Assembly: GCA_022457155.1 (NCBI GenBank)
Contig: JAJGOT010000417.1
Span: 502,501-566,500 of the forward strand
Length of the DNA: 64,000 nt
From: Cladopsammia gracilis
Taxonomy: Eukaryota > Cnidaria > Anthozoa > Scleractinia > Dendrophylliidae
Direction of reading: 5' to 3'
The notes under the pieces: generated by a model
Seen by the model: only the letters and a program-made list of their open reading frames with translations
Databases searched by the model: none
What the model was told of the DNA's origin: nothing
Program-made: the position numbers and the translations under genes
Part shown: positions 1 through 9,985 of the stretch, in pieces
How the letters are laid out: each line of letters opens with the position of its first letter
Numbering within the stretch: the stretch's first letter is position 1

Positions 1-48
1 TGCCAGCCAGCCAGTCAGTGTGCCAGTCAGTCAGTCAATCAATCACAG
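1..48. repeat. CAGC/CAGT/CAAT tetranucleotide microsatellite
   Basis: The window opens in a run of CAGC, CAGT and CAAT tetramers that grades into a T run. It is probably intronic, upstream of the first visible TPGS2 exon. The left end is cut by the window. Confidence 0.8.
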
Positions 49-234
49 TTTTTTTTTCAATCAGCCTATTAGCATGGGTTACGTGTATGAAAGAACCATG
101 GCCACCTTTTGGTAGATATTAAACTTCATGAACTATCAAAACATAACTAACATTAAAATGATTATATTAAAGGAAATGAAAGGATTAACAAGTTTGTAAA
201 TGCTAATAATATCATTTTGTGTGTGTGTTTGCAG

Positions 235-322
235 AAAAATATGTGTATCCTGTCAGAGGATTTAAAAAGTTTTTTCCTTACAACAAATGGGCTTTTGATT
301 CAGTGGAGTATCAAGTTTGATG
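235..322 (+). CDS. TPGS2: TPGS2 exon (first in window)
   Basis: Acceptor ...gtttgcag before 235; donor gtaatt at 323. It reads from phase 0, KNMCILSEDLK..., and ends one base into a Gly codon completed by the next exon. Confidence 0.85.
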
Positions 323-2704
323 GTAATTAATTATAGGTAGTAGAAACACTTACTCCAACGAAATCCTTTAGCTTTACAAAGTTGCATATATAAAGTGTAG
401 AACTGGATATTCGTAAAACAGTGCTCAATACATATACATTAATGTAGAGCGAAGTATATGTTTATGGAGGAAAGAAACAAATAAACTACGCTTTCATCCC
501 AACAAGCCTGTTTCGTGGTTGCCCACTCATCAGGGGATTCATGAGTGGGCAACCACGAAACAGGCTTGTCGGGATGAAAGCGTAGTTTATTTGTTTCTTT
601 CCTCCATAAACATACATATATCATAGCTGTATACTTATATCTGATGACAATAGACTATATATGCTGGTATTTGTATTTTCAGGAAGTGTTTTACCACTAG
701 GAAAGATGGAACTTAATCCTGTGGCAGGTTTGGTGTTGCTATCAAAATCAACAACTTTCAGTGATGACACACCTTCTTTGGCCGACTTGGACTCTGATAC
801 AGATGAAGAGGACAATCAAGGTAACTTGGCTGTTCACCCTACATGTACATGGTGGGCGGGAAAGAGGCGGGAGGGGAGGGGAGGGGAGGGGTAGAGTGTC
901 TGAAAATCTTGCATCTGTTACTCTTACTTTCTGCCTGTCCTTGGAGAATGTTGTCCATAAGATATGTCACTTTAATTTTGCTGATTATGTGATCTTTCTG
1001 TAGGACACACAAAGCCACACTTTGATAATCGCTGCAAGGTTTTTGAATTGGATCCTTGTGATGGATATGGCAAAGTCTGCTTGGTTTACAAAGATGTTAA
1101 AGCTGGTAAGTGAAACTTATGAACAGTTTGTCATCCTCGTCATCATCATCATTGCATATCATTCAGTATAAAGTAAACCATACACTGTTGGTCACATCTA
1201 GGCATGGACATGCTATGTGAAGACACATACTGATTTTGTATCAAACGGGGTATGGTTGGCCATTGAATATTTGAGGTGAATAGGCCATTTGCACGATGAC
1301 GTCATATGACTACAACTACCAGAATGCTTCAGTTTTTTGTTTTGTAGTGCAAATTAGGGCTATTGTTATTTAAACCGCACTGGGATTGCAAAATTTAAAT
1401 AAGAGGAAAAACGAAATGATTTCTGGTAGTTGTAGTCAAATGACGCCATCGTGCAAATGGCCTATTGACAGCTAAGACAGCTAGCAATCCCTATCTGGAT
1501 AGTAATCAGTAAAAGTGGGAACTGGGGAAGAAGCATTAACAGTGACAGAACTGTTTGTTATTAAAGAAGTTTGAATGGAACTGTTACAATGTTATATTAT
1601 CTTTTTCAATTGGCATATTTCAGATAAATTTAAACTGCAGTATTTAGGCTGAATCTTTTATTGCAATATGGGTGCAAAAGTTCACCTAACACACCTTCAA
1701 ACTAGTTTGAAGCCCATTATTAGGTACTAATAATTATTTTGTGCCTCTTGTTCACATTTATAGATCTGTGCAACGGATAATATTTGTAAACTTAAAGGTA
1801 TCCTTGTTTCTAAAACCTCACTGCTGTTCTTCTCTTTCTCAGGAGTAACAACAAGTCAGCCAGAGATTTGGTTTCTCGATCGTTCACTGGAATGGTCATA
1901 TCTTGCTTCCTCCTTCACAGATTACTTTAGAATGATGATAGTACATCTTGGTCTTCCTCTATGGCAATACCTTTTTACTTCAACAGGACTTAGTCCAGAA
2001 ACAAAGGTCGGTGCTACAATCAGACAGCACCAGGGAATGGGGGGATGCATGGGTGGCACAGTATGCGAGGAGAATTAAGGGGGAAACCTTTCTGGAAATA
2101 CCTTTTATAAACTTTAACCAAACTCAGTCTTGAAACTGAAACAAAGATCAATACGATAAGCACCGGTTCTTGCTTTATGCTAAAGAAATCAGGTTGGCCA
2201 TATCATGTGGACCACCTGTAACTTTTGTGCAACTTTACCTTCTTTTTTTACCCTAGCATATCCACACTTGTTTATAAGGTGGGGTTCTGAGAAGTTTGGG
2301 AACCTTGGCCTTTAATATAAATTTTCATGGTCAATAAGAAGGAATCTGAATCCCTCCCTTGAATCTGCCACTGCAGTGTATTACAAGATAAACACTATAA
2401 TGAAATCAACTCTGAAGGGTGATTTTTTCCCCAATAGCAATGGTTCAATCTGTACGCACCAACAAGACTAGCAATTGACATGGTTAATGTGGATCAACAA
2501 GGCAGACAAAAGCCAAGCACAGCAGAAGGAAGTCAACCAGCTTCACATCTCCCATTTAATGCATTAGATGTGAACAGACTTTTTAAAGGCAAAACAGACA
2601 AAGGAAAGAGCAAACAGTCTCAGGCAAAGAAACCACCTGCAGGGAAGACTCAAAACTCCAGCCAAGGTCGCAGTGGGCAGCCTGGTAGAACAGCACCTAG
2701 ATGA
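235..2704 (+). CDS. TPGS2: TPGS2, tubulin polyglutamylase complex subunit 2 (5'-partial, 5 exons)
   Basis: Coding exons 235-322, 683-820, 1004-1105, 1843-2006 and 2438-2704 join in frame (phases 1,1,1,0) to give 252 residues and a TGA stop. Introns are GT-AG; the fourth donor, GTCGGT, is weak. Recognisable family segments are EDLKSFFLTTNGL in the first exon, PTLADL-like 'PSLADLDSDTDEED' in the second, KVCLVYK in the third, IWFLDRSLEW and HLGLPLWQY in the fourth, and QWFNLYAP followed by a Lys/Ser/Gln-rich basic tail in the last. In the known family, TPGS2 is a subunit of the TTLL1 tubulin polyglutamylase complex that modifies axonemal and neuronal microtubules. Human TPGS2 is about 300 residues, so roughly 50 N-terminal residues should lie left of the window. 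No catalytic domain is expected. The assignment rests on recognition of collinear conserved blocks, not on an alignment run. Confidence 0.9.
455..620. mobile_element. Near-perfect palindrome in a TPGS2 intron
   Basis: Two arms of about 75 nt (455-530 and 541-620) are reverse complements with only a few mismatches, such as one at CATCCCAACA/TGTCGGGATG. They enclose a loop of about 10 nt. No coding content. This is a hairpin-type MITE or foldback insertion; flanking TA-rich sequence does not fix a target duplication. Confidence 0.75.
683..820 (+). CDS. TPGS2: TPGS2 exon
   Basis: Acceptor ttttcag and donor gtaact. It encodes the acidic segment with PSLADLDSDTDEED. Phase 1 in, phase 1 out. Confidence 0.9.
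866..894. repeat. GAGGG run (possible G-quadruplex)
   Basis: Four or more consecutive GGGGA/GAGGG units lie just after the second TPGS2 exon, inside the intron on the coding strand. Confidence 0.7.
1004..1105 (+). CDS. TPGS2: TPGS2 exon
   Basis: Acceptor ttctgtag and donor gtaagt. It encodes KPHFDNRCKVFELDPCDG and GKVCLVYK, the strongest family match after the fourth exon. Confidence 0.92.
1279..1466. mobile_element. MITE with ~45 bp terminal inverted repeats
   Basis: The left end AATAGGCCATTTGCACGATG and the right end CATCGTGCAAATGGCCTATT are reverse complements. The match continues inwards through GACTACAACTACCAGAA and TTCTGGTAGTTGTAGTC. The ~188 bp body is non-coding. Termini at TA/AT suggest a TA-type target, but the duplication is not certain. 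Confidence 0.85.
1843..2006 (+). CDS. TPGS2: TPGS2 exon
   Basis: Acceptor tttctcag and donor gtcggt (weak). It encodes IWFLDRSLEW, DYFRMMIVHLGLPLWQY and FTSTGLSPETK. The exon end is supported because the next exon resumes with QWF, as the family expects. Confidence 0.92.
2438..2704 (+). CDS. TPGS2: TPGS2 terminal exon
   Basis: Acceptor ccccaatag. It starts QWFNLYAPTRL and ends in a low-complexity Lys/Ser/Gln/Pro tail (KPPAGKTQ..., GRTAPR) with stop TGA at 2702-2704. Confidence 0.9.
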   Translation, partial: QWFNLYAPTRLAIDMVNVDQQGRQKPSTAEGSQPASHLPFNALDVNRLFKGKTDKGKSKQSQAKKPPAGKTQNSSQGRSGQPGRTAPR

Positions 2705-3288
2705 GACCCTGTTAGGGGGCTGTGCATATCACTAGTCTGAAATTCAAACCTTGCAATTTTGTGAGCTTTGCATGTCACTGTTGGAGTTTGATGCCATGCC
2801 GCAAGTTTGCAACTTCACGGAATCTTGTTGCTTGTTGCCATTTCACTTTGCCAATGTTGCTGTTTCAATGCCATGTCACCAGTTGGAATTCACCCTAACA
2901 GGGCATCCTACAAGATCAATGTATTACCCATGTACGTTGGACAAATCGGCAGGATTGAAAAATGGTTCAAACAAGAAAACAATATTCAGCCCAAGTACCA
3001 GTATTTTATTTTACAAAATCAAAGGCCCTGTATTTTGCAAGTCTTTTTAATTATATTTTGGGTGAGGGTTCTCCTGCATGTAGAATTCCAGTTGTTTGGT
3101 TCTCTTCCCCAGTAAGTCCTTTGTTTAATATGGTAATATTTTATAGGTCTTGAATATTACCCCCCAATCATTGATACATTGTACCATAGGGATGTTTTTT
3201 TTTGTAAAATGCCCCAATGGCAGGAAGCAATGATATAGGACTAGGGCTAAACATTTTTACAACAATAATTTATTTCTTTGTAATACAG

Positions 3289-3360
3289 TCAGAAGTTTAT
3301 ATCGATGAAGTGCTTGAAGAAGTTAATGTCACTGTTCCTGGCATTTGCATAACGCAATAA
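3289..3360 (+). CDS. Candidate alternative terminal exon (doubtful)
   Basis: An acceptor-like ttctttgtaatacag is followed at 3289 by 23 open codons (SEVYIDEVLEEVNVTVPG...) and a TAA that overlaps an AATAAA. Composition looks coding, but no donor joins it to TPGS2 with certainty. It could be an alternative 3' exon or chance. Confidence 0.2.
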   Translation, partial: SEVYIDEVLEEVNVTVPGICITQ

Positions 3361-3361
3361 A
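3356..3361 (+). promoter_or_regulatory. Candidate poly(A) signal of TPGS2
   Basis: AATAAA, about 650 bp after the TPGS2 stop. A second AATAAA-like site follows at about 3388. Confidence 0.4.
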
Positions 3362-4934
3362 TGTCACACAACGTGACAAAAGCATATAATAAAAACAACA
3401 ACATATTTGGTTTGGCGTAATGGGGGGACACAGCCCTGTGGAACGTTATTTGCGACTTCGGGTTAAACGCACAAAAAATAAAGCCTCACTTATCTCCCAC
3501 TGCACTTGGGAATAGGACAAGAGTATTGGCAGAGCCTTCCTTATCTTCCCAGCACCGCACGGGCTGGATTGGACAAGATTAAGGCAAGGTAAAATATGGC
3601 ACGAAAAAACTATGCCAAGAGCTTGGGGGAAGTCGCTACGCAGACTTAAACGCACCACAAGGAGTGACCCCAGTTTATTGAAGGAGGCATAAACAACCCT
3701 TCTCCAAAGGGAGGGAGGGTGGGAAATTAAACAAAATATTACAAAGGTACACAATGTACACGTTCGTGCAAGACTGCTAGCATAATAGCCAAAGTTATTG
3801 TATTTGCTGCTTTTATAGCCAGACAGTGTCTCGGAGCCTGACCAATAGGTACACTTGTACCATACGCTAACTAGACGCAACGTGCTAAATTACTAACCAT
3901 GAATAAAGCTTCAGAATAAAGAAACCAATGCGAGCAAGGCTTAGATGTATTTCTAGGCTATGTTACACCTTATCAGTTCAACCTTTGGACCTAAAGGCGA
4001 CTGTACTAAATATATGAATAGGAGGCATTCATTTATGAATAGATGCGTTGAAATACACTGTTCACAGAGCCAGGCTTGCTCATGCTACCACCCCTGGGGC
4101 GTCACGTTCCATTAACTGCATTTTACCATCGCGTGCGGTAAAAGCCATATTATTTGTTTTCTGTTAGTGGTTTTATTACTCGCACTATCCTACAAAATGC
4201 TGTCATCCCCTGTGAGAACATTCGAAAAATAGAATAACGTAAAAGTAAAAAAGTAAGTATTGTCTAAGAATTGTCTTTTGGTAAGCCAAATCTTATTGGC
4301 CACTCTAAACACAAGGGGAAATATTAATAAACTAAAGGTTATGTACGGTGTGTATGTGTAATGTGGTGGTGTAGGCAGGATTTTTTCACGGGGGGAAGTC
4401 CTTAGTTAATAAGCATGAAAATGCATGACCTCTAGGGGAGTCAGGACAAATGCCTCATCTCCCAGAAAAAACTCAAAATCTAACTAGACCCTGCAATACT
4501 ATTTCCAGAATTCTACACAAGACATTTTCTAAAAAATAACTTTAAGTTCACATTTTTTTATGACCACATCTTTTTTCTTGTAAGCCAATTTTGTATGTAG
4601 ACATCAATGACAGTATTTTATCCTTGATGAAGCACAACTGCATTTTTCACTATTATTCATTGTACAAAACAGCTATTATTCTTGTGATCAACAAAATGGT
4701 GATTGAGTGATGAGATTCAAGTTATCTCTAAATTATGACATATTACCACTGTGATGGATTGACTTGTTTGACATTAATAAAATATAAAACAATTTAATCC
4801 ACTAGAACAGTAATGAATATGTTATAGGCAGCAAACAAGTGGCAATTTTTAAAAAGAGAGCAACATTTTAATTTTAGTGTCTTATTGTCTCACAATGTAG
4901 GGGATGTAAATTGTGACATTTCAAATGCTTACTG

Positions 4935-5252
4935 TTACATGTAGTCTTCATCTTGTGATGAGGTCAACTGATTATGCATCAACATAATAGTATCGCGATG
5001 GTCAGCTGTGATTGTTGGAACTGGATCCTTATTATTCCTGCGAGAAACTGTTGTCTCTATGGTCCGCGGAAGTACCGTTCTCCTGTTGTTGTGTTTCTTT
5101 GCCATTGGCATCCAAGCTTTAGTAATTTCGATTCCATTGTCCCTGTTAATAGCAATCATTGTGGTGACACCGAACAGTTGATCATGGCCTGATGAAGACT
5201 TGCAGAAAGCATTCAAATTGTCAGGATTTACATCCTCAAATGATAATACACT
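4935..5252 (-). CDS. Unassigned open frame, possible exon or pseudogene
   Basis: A minus-strand frame, open from about 5252 to the TAA at 4935, encodes FEDVNPDNLNAFCKSSSG, then DNGIEITKAWMPMAKKHNN and an Arg/Thr-rich end. It has balanced composition and no low complexity, so it could be a terminal exon of an unseen gene or a decayed copy. I do not recognise the family. No strong acceptor stands in front of it (only aataaag). Confidence 0.3.
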   Translation of the reverse strand, partial: SVLSFEDVNPDNLNAFCKSSSGHDQLFGVTTMIAINRDNGIEITKAWMPMAKKHNNRRTVLPRTIETTVSRRNNKDPVPTITADHRDTIMLMHNQLTSSQDEDYM

Positions 5253-5779
5253 TTATTATTGTGCCTTACCATGATGAACAATAACCAACTTTTTCCCTAC
5301 ATATTATGAATAATATCATACTAACTATATAAATATTTCAGTAGTAAGTATTTAACAACCTAACTAAGTAATTATTTGCTTCTGATGCAAAGTTAACATT
5401 ACAAATATAAGAGATGTGGTAGCCAAACTGTAAATGTAAACTGGTCTGGTCTAATGGGTACGTGGACATGGGCCCAAATCAATGGGCGTGGTTCAAGAGG
5501 GCTATCCATTAACATGTTTATTTTGTCAGCAAAGACCATTGTCTTGTGTCTTGTCTTACTGTAACACTAGATGTTGCCAGGAATGGTATAAATTGTACCC
5601 CCCAACAGCCCCTCTTGCAAAGAAAACAAGTCCAGTCTGTTTTAGTGGATCTCTGTATCTTGGAGAATACATTTCTTGCTATAAATACATGTATAATGAT
5701 GGTACCAACAAGTTAGGTACAGATGAAGTGTACAAAGACTGCAGTCGATGATTTAATAGCTGCCTTTTTCTACTCTCTG

Positions 5780-5903
5780 TTAATCATCAGAATGATATGA
5801 TTCACTTTCAGATGTTGTAGTGTCTTCTGAATCGCTGTTTTGAGCACGGAGTTCAGCAATCTTTTTTCTTGAATCTGCTTGAGCTTTTTTCCTTGGACTT
5901 TTC
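5780..5903 (-). CDS. Exon 3 (terminal) of the Ser/Asp-rich gene
   Basis: Acceptor ttcatcag completes Arg with the preceding AG. Reads KSPRKKAQADSRKKIAELRA and ends SYHSDD-stop. The frame join with exon 2 is exact. Confidence 0.75.
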
Positions 5904-8900
5904 CTGATGAATAAGAGGAAACAAAATACTGAAAAAAAACCTACCATTTGATCAAAAGATTAGTGGTTATAACTACATGTATCTGGATTAATATTAAATT
6001 TTGGGAGTTTCGCAAAGTGTTCTCCGTGCACTCACACAGGTCAGGTTATGTAACGGCCATTTTGTTCATCCCCTCCCAAATAAAATGTTAAATGTTAAGC
6101 AGAAGCTGCACAAGTTGCTTACATGGCAGCCACACAAGGGTAAAGAGAAACTGAAATTTGAGCACAAAGCACACACGACAGTGTGAAGCAATCAAGTGGG
6201 AGCAGTGCTGAATTTTAAAATTTATTTGGTATTTTGCCCGGGAGGACTCTGATATGAAAATGATGGGGGTCACAGCTCGTCGTACCTTTTAGGGGTCAGC
6301 AGTAACTGCTTAGGGTGCTGAAATCTAAAATTACTACAGTTAGAATTATTGACGTACCTTTTAGGGTATTGAGCTGAAAAAACATGACAATTTGTCTCGT
6401 GTTGTGTAAAATTGGTACCTCTTAGGGGTACAAATATATTTGAGCCACGCCTATCAAACGAGATTCTGGTACCTTTTAAGTAAGAGTGTTTTTTCGAACA
6501 TTAATTTTCTGACAAGCACCCCGGTCATTTTTGTATTTTGCCACCATTTTGGTTTTGCAAAATGTTGGGGCTGAGAGGAGTGAAAAAATTCAACTTTTGG
6601 CCCAACTTTGGCCATATCTTTTGACTTGCTCCAGTCCAAAGTTGAACTCAGTGCTAGTTCATCCCCAAAATATGCCTGCTTTGCAGACTACTCCCTGCCA
6701 TTCATCACACTCTCTCTTTGTGAGCACTCAGCTCTGCACTTTAACCCCTTAAGCCCAAAGAGTGATCAGCATCAAATTTCTCCTTGTGATATCAATGCCT
6801 TATCAATCAAAAAGGTCATGAGAATTAACGACATGATCACACAAGATGAATTATCTTGATATCTAAACAATTTCTTCCCACTACTTCTCCAGGAAATGTA
6901 TAGGGACAAGAAATGAGAATAAAAATTTTGATACATGTATTAGGGCTTAAAAGGTTAACTGCCCCTTTTCTTTTCTCCACAAAGATCTACATACCTTATG
7001 CGCCATGTTATATCTTCATTTCCAGATGACTCATATGAACTATAAGAATCAAAAGAGCTGTCTGACATTTCACTGGTTGGTATCGGTGAATCACTGCCTC
7101 TGTCTGATGATGAAGATGATGATGAAATGTAACTAGATGCCATGCCAGATTCTTTTTCTGATGAGCTCTCATCTTCATCAGAAGAATCCTTGGCTGTTTT
7201 TTCTGCATATACTACTTTTTTCAATACAACCCTGGGAAAGGAGACAACAGTGGTTAACCATTACATAAAATTACGATTCTACAGTGCATGTCTTTCATAA
7301 AATAATAATTTACCAAAGATCTTATTCAAAAATGGCAGCCTATTTATAACAAAGGTTTTTCAAATACTAGCCTACAGCCTTTTGGTTTTGAGAAGGCTGG
7401 ATTTTATTACTGGCATTCGTGTAATACACACCAACCCCTCACCCCTTGTAGGGAGTCAGAACAAAATCACAAAGGAGGGAAGCTTTTACCTGCCAAGTAA
7501 CATAAATTATCCAAAGTTCGTTCTGACTAGTTAATTGAGGTTGAAAAGGGAAAACATAAATTTTATCTGAAGCAATCTAAATAATACACAAATTTATGTA
7601 CTTCAGCAGGGTTCTCCGGAAGCTCCGGTGACGGCGAAAATCGCCCTCTACTCATCCTGGGGCCGCCGGCTGGTCAGAAAATATTTGGCGGGAAGATAAG
7701 TCCATCCTATTTTCTTCCCAACACTTGACTGTATGGCTATAAAAACAAATCCTTCGTAGCCAAAGATAAAACAAAATTGATTTCTTTCGGGCCATAATGT
7801 TTTTCTTTAGTATATAAAGCATATTAAATGTAGCAATAATTTTTTTCAGTGAATAATAAAAAGGTCAAAAACTGGCTGAAAATGAAACGATTTTTTCTTC
7901 TCCATTGTCTTCATTTTCAAAAATTTTCTGTGGGGGCATGCTCCCGGACCCCCTAGATACTCGTGCCCTTCGGGCGCTCGAGTGTCAGGTGCCGCCTACT
8001 TTTAATTTACAGCCAGGTAGTCTAATTTCTCTGGAGAACCTGTTCAGCAGAACTGACCTTAGTTCTCTCTCTTTACTGGGTGCTTGCTTTCTTGTCTTGC
8101 TTCGCCCTACCGCAGCTCTTGTTTTCTATTAAAAAGAAAGCTCTGATTATATTTACGATATAAAAATGTACTAATTTGTATATGAGCTTGTGCATGGATC
8201 ATTTCCTGCTGTTATCATCACCACCCTCCCCTCCCCTCTCCCCCTCTTCCCCCCTCCCCCCCTCCCCCCCTCCAACTGGGTAACTTCTGGAACAAAGTCA
8301 TGCAGGGATAGGGATCCTTAAACCAATAATACTTACAAAAAAAGACCATACCACACGGCAAACTAACATTTCCAATTTGCAGTATACACGATTCTTAACC
8401 TCTCTATTCTTTGATTAAAGTTGATGATCTCCGATGTGGAGAGTCGTCTGTTCTTTTTTTGTATGCTCGGGGATGGGGAATAGGGAGTGTGCCTTGGGGG
8501 GGGGGGGGGGGGGGGGTAACAGTGAGAATTGAACCATGCATTATGAATCAATCAGCAGCTTTCCCCCATGTTTGTTTGGGCAACAAACATCTGACAATCT
8601 TGACAATTGGCCCATGGATTTCTGTCCTCTATTTTGCCGCATGCTCATCAAGATTGATCCCAGAAAGTCACAGCATGAAAAAAAAAAAAAACTGGGAGAG
8701 TACAGAAACTGCCCATGCTCTCTTCAATTTTACCTGCCTCCTGAGCAGCTTTTATTTTGCTTTGTCTCAGATTTATTTATACCATAAACTGAGACAAAGC
8801 AAAATAAAAATTAAACTGCATGGTTTGAAAATTTCCAAACCAAAAAAAAAAATCAAACTGCAACATTACAAGCAGTTGTCAAAAAGGGAACTGAGGTATA

Positions 8901-9385
8901 AATTGCAAAATAAATCCCGCACAATTACAGAAACGCCATCTTTTTTCTTCTTTTGATAGATAGAATGCCTCTGAATGTGTCAGCTTGGCATGGGTTGCTA
9001 AATTTTAAAATACATACAAGCTGAAATTCCCTGGACCTCCATCAAGTAATTTGAGGTGGTTCTCTAAATATTTACACCACAATAATGTAAAAAGATAAGT
9101 TACAAACTGAACCTTTGTTTTAGTTATTTCCTCTTCTTTATCATCGTTTTCGCTGTCACTGTCTATTCTTCTCCGTTTTCGTTTCGTGCGCCGCACAACA
9201 GCTTCTTTGTTCTTTTCTTCCAATTCCATTTCCGCGAGAGCTCCGTTCTGGCTTTTTCCGACGTCAGAGGAAGTATCTTTACTTGACTGAATTGAGCATT
9301 CGTGCATTTGTGTCTCCGAAATGTCACACGGAGCAGTTGTTTTACGAGAACGAGTTATTACTCGTTGCCTGTTTACGCCCGCCAT
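5780..9385 (-). CDS. Ser/Asp-rich, basic nuclear-type protein, unrecognised (3-exon model)
   Basis: Model: 9385-9018, 7231-6995 and 5903-5780 on the minus strand, 242 residues, all phases consistent. The start CAAAATGGCGG has a good context. Exon 1 carries RRTKRKRRRIDSDSEND, a classical basic/acidic nuclear-localisation-like stretch. Exon 2 is a Ser/Glu/Asp-rich tract (SSDEDESSSEKES, YISSSSSSSDRGSD). Exon 3 is Lys-rich and ends in acidic, Ser-rich residues (SESESYHSDD) before TAA. The exon 1 end is the weak point: the donor GTATGT at 9017 is the one that fits in phase, while the coding-looking part stops near 9113, where donor GTTCAG would need a missing exon. CK2-type acidic serine clusters are inferred from composition. 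Function unknown. Confidence 0.6.
6237..6535. mobile_element. GTACCTTTTAGGG inverted-repeat element, copy 1
   Basis: About 300 bp, with CCCGGGAGGACTCT...ATGAAAATGATGGGGG at the left and GACAAGCACCCCGGTCATTT at the right. It has three or four internal GTACC(T)TTTAGGG-like words. Same layout as 42276-42586. Lies between exons 2 and 3 of the Ser/Asp-rich gene. Confidence 0.8.
6744..6958. repeat. Dispersed repeat (GTGATCAGCATCAAATTTCT), copy 1
   Basis: Shares GTGATCAGCATCAAATTTCT, then CCTTGTRATATCAATGC and the whole ~200 bp with 11602-11797. Bounded by TTAAGCCC and GGGCTTAA-like ends. Confidence 0.8.
6995..7231 (-). CDS. Exon 2 of the Ser/Asp-rich gene
   Basis: Acceptor ctttcccag and donor gtatgt. 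Encodes VVLKKVVYAEKTAKD and then an acidic Ser tract ending ITWRIR. Confidence 0.75.
7610..8140. repeat. GC-rich repeat-like segment in intron
   Basis: Two GC-richer blocks (7615-7700 and 7925-8130, with GGGGGCATGCTCCCGGACC) stand out from AT-rich surroundings. I take them as parts of a dispersed element by composition and by memory of similar coral repeats. No second copy is in the window. Confidence 0.35.
8221..8273. repeat. CCCTCC low-complexity tract
   Basis: Polypyrimidine run of CCCTCC/CCCCTC units. Intronic. Confidence 0.8.
8496..8516. repeat. G21 homopolymer
   Basis: Uninterrupted G run; it creates a spurious long open frame on the plus strand. Confidence 0.9.
8750..8812. mobile_element. 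Hairpin MITE of the GTCTCAG family, short copy
   Basis: TTTATTTTGCTTTGTCTCAG and its reverse complement CTGAGACAAAGCAAAATAAA surround a short loop. The same core recurs at 18379-18560, 23466-23628, 26040-26190 and (interrupted) 29390-29720. Confidence 0.75.
9018..9385 (-). CDS. Exon 1 of the Ser/Asp-rich gene
   Basis: Starts with ATG at 9385 (MAGVNRQRV). Coding-like to KTK near 9113. The last ~30 codons (FVTYLFTLLW...) are hydrophobic and may be intron read-through if the real donor is at 9112. Confidence 0.55.
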
Positions 9386-9669
9386 TTTGAATTTCTTAAA
9401 AGGCAGACAAAAGGTAACCTTTCAGTGGGGAGGGGTAGGTTGAATCTGGTAGACCTTTTCCTCCGAAGGCAAGCATTAGATTCGCTGTACAATGTAACGA
9501 GAAATAAGTAATAGTAAAATTGTTAATATCAATCAAACCTTGAGCAGAAGAAGTAACAAAATAATGAACAATTTTAATTGATACGGTAAAAGAAATTGCC
9601 CTCCCCTCGCTCAAAAATGTTCAATTTCTGAGTCGGGAAGGGAGACCGCTGACGGATTGTTCAGAGCAA
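9386..9669. promoter_or_regulatory. Divergent intergenic region, probable bidirectional promoter
   Basis: Only 284 bp separate the start codon of the minus-strand Ser/Asp-rich gene (9385) from that of the plus-strand DUF167 gene (9670). No TATA box is evident. A shared promoter is inferred from spacing. Confidence 0.5.
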
Positions 9670-9985
9670 ATGTTGAGGGTTGTAACGTTCGGTTGTAGAC
9701 TTCATAAATGTTTTTGTTGTGCATTGATTTTTACCAGTCGATCAGGTATTATCCCAGCGATTACATGTAATCGTAAGGTACAGACTTCAGACTTTGTTAC
9801 TGTCAGTAACAGTAGAGAAAGAATGCCAAAGAAAGGCAAAGTAACTCGAGGTGCACAACATGTCGATGTTTCACCATCATCTGGAAGAGAAGAAGGAATT
9901 TCATCGGTGATTTCATGGACAAAGGATGGCCAGATCTGCGTGAAAATCCTGGCAAAACCTGGAGCAAAGCAAAGCAACATCACAG
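9670..9985 (+). CDS. C15orf40: C15orf40-like exon 1
   Basis: ATG at 9670; donor AACATCACAG|GTATTA. Contains the AKPGAKQ motif. Confidence 0.85.

Larger units (their letters stand above)
2705..4934. other. TPGS2 3'UTR and intergenic repeat-like DNA
   Basis: The first ~650 bp is probably 3'UTR of the upstream gene. From about 3400 to 4130 there is GC-richer sequence with a 144-codon minus-strand open frame (3446-3880) that matches nothing I recognise and may be part of a repeat. From 4130 to 4934 I see only AT-rich sequence. Confidence 0.4.

Noticed and set aside
3446..3880. 144-codon minus-strand frame
   Set aside because: No recognised family, unusual Ser/Leu/Cys mix, located in repeat-like GC-richer DNA; could be tested by protein search, but I cannot support it as a gene.
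8411..8956. 181-codon plus-strand frame
   Set aside because: Runs through a G21 tract, an A run and a MITE hairpin; no protein-like composition and no splice logic.
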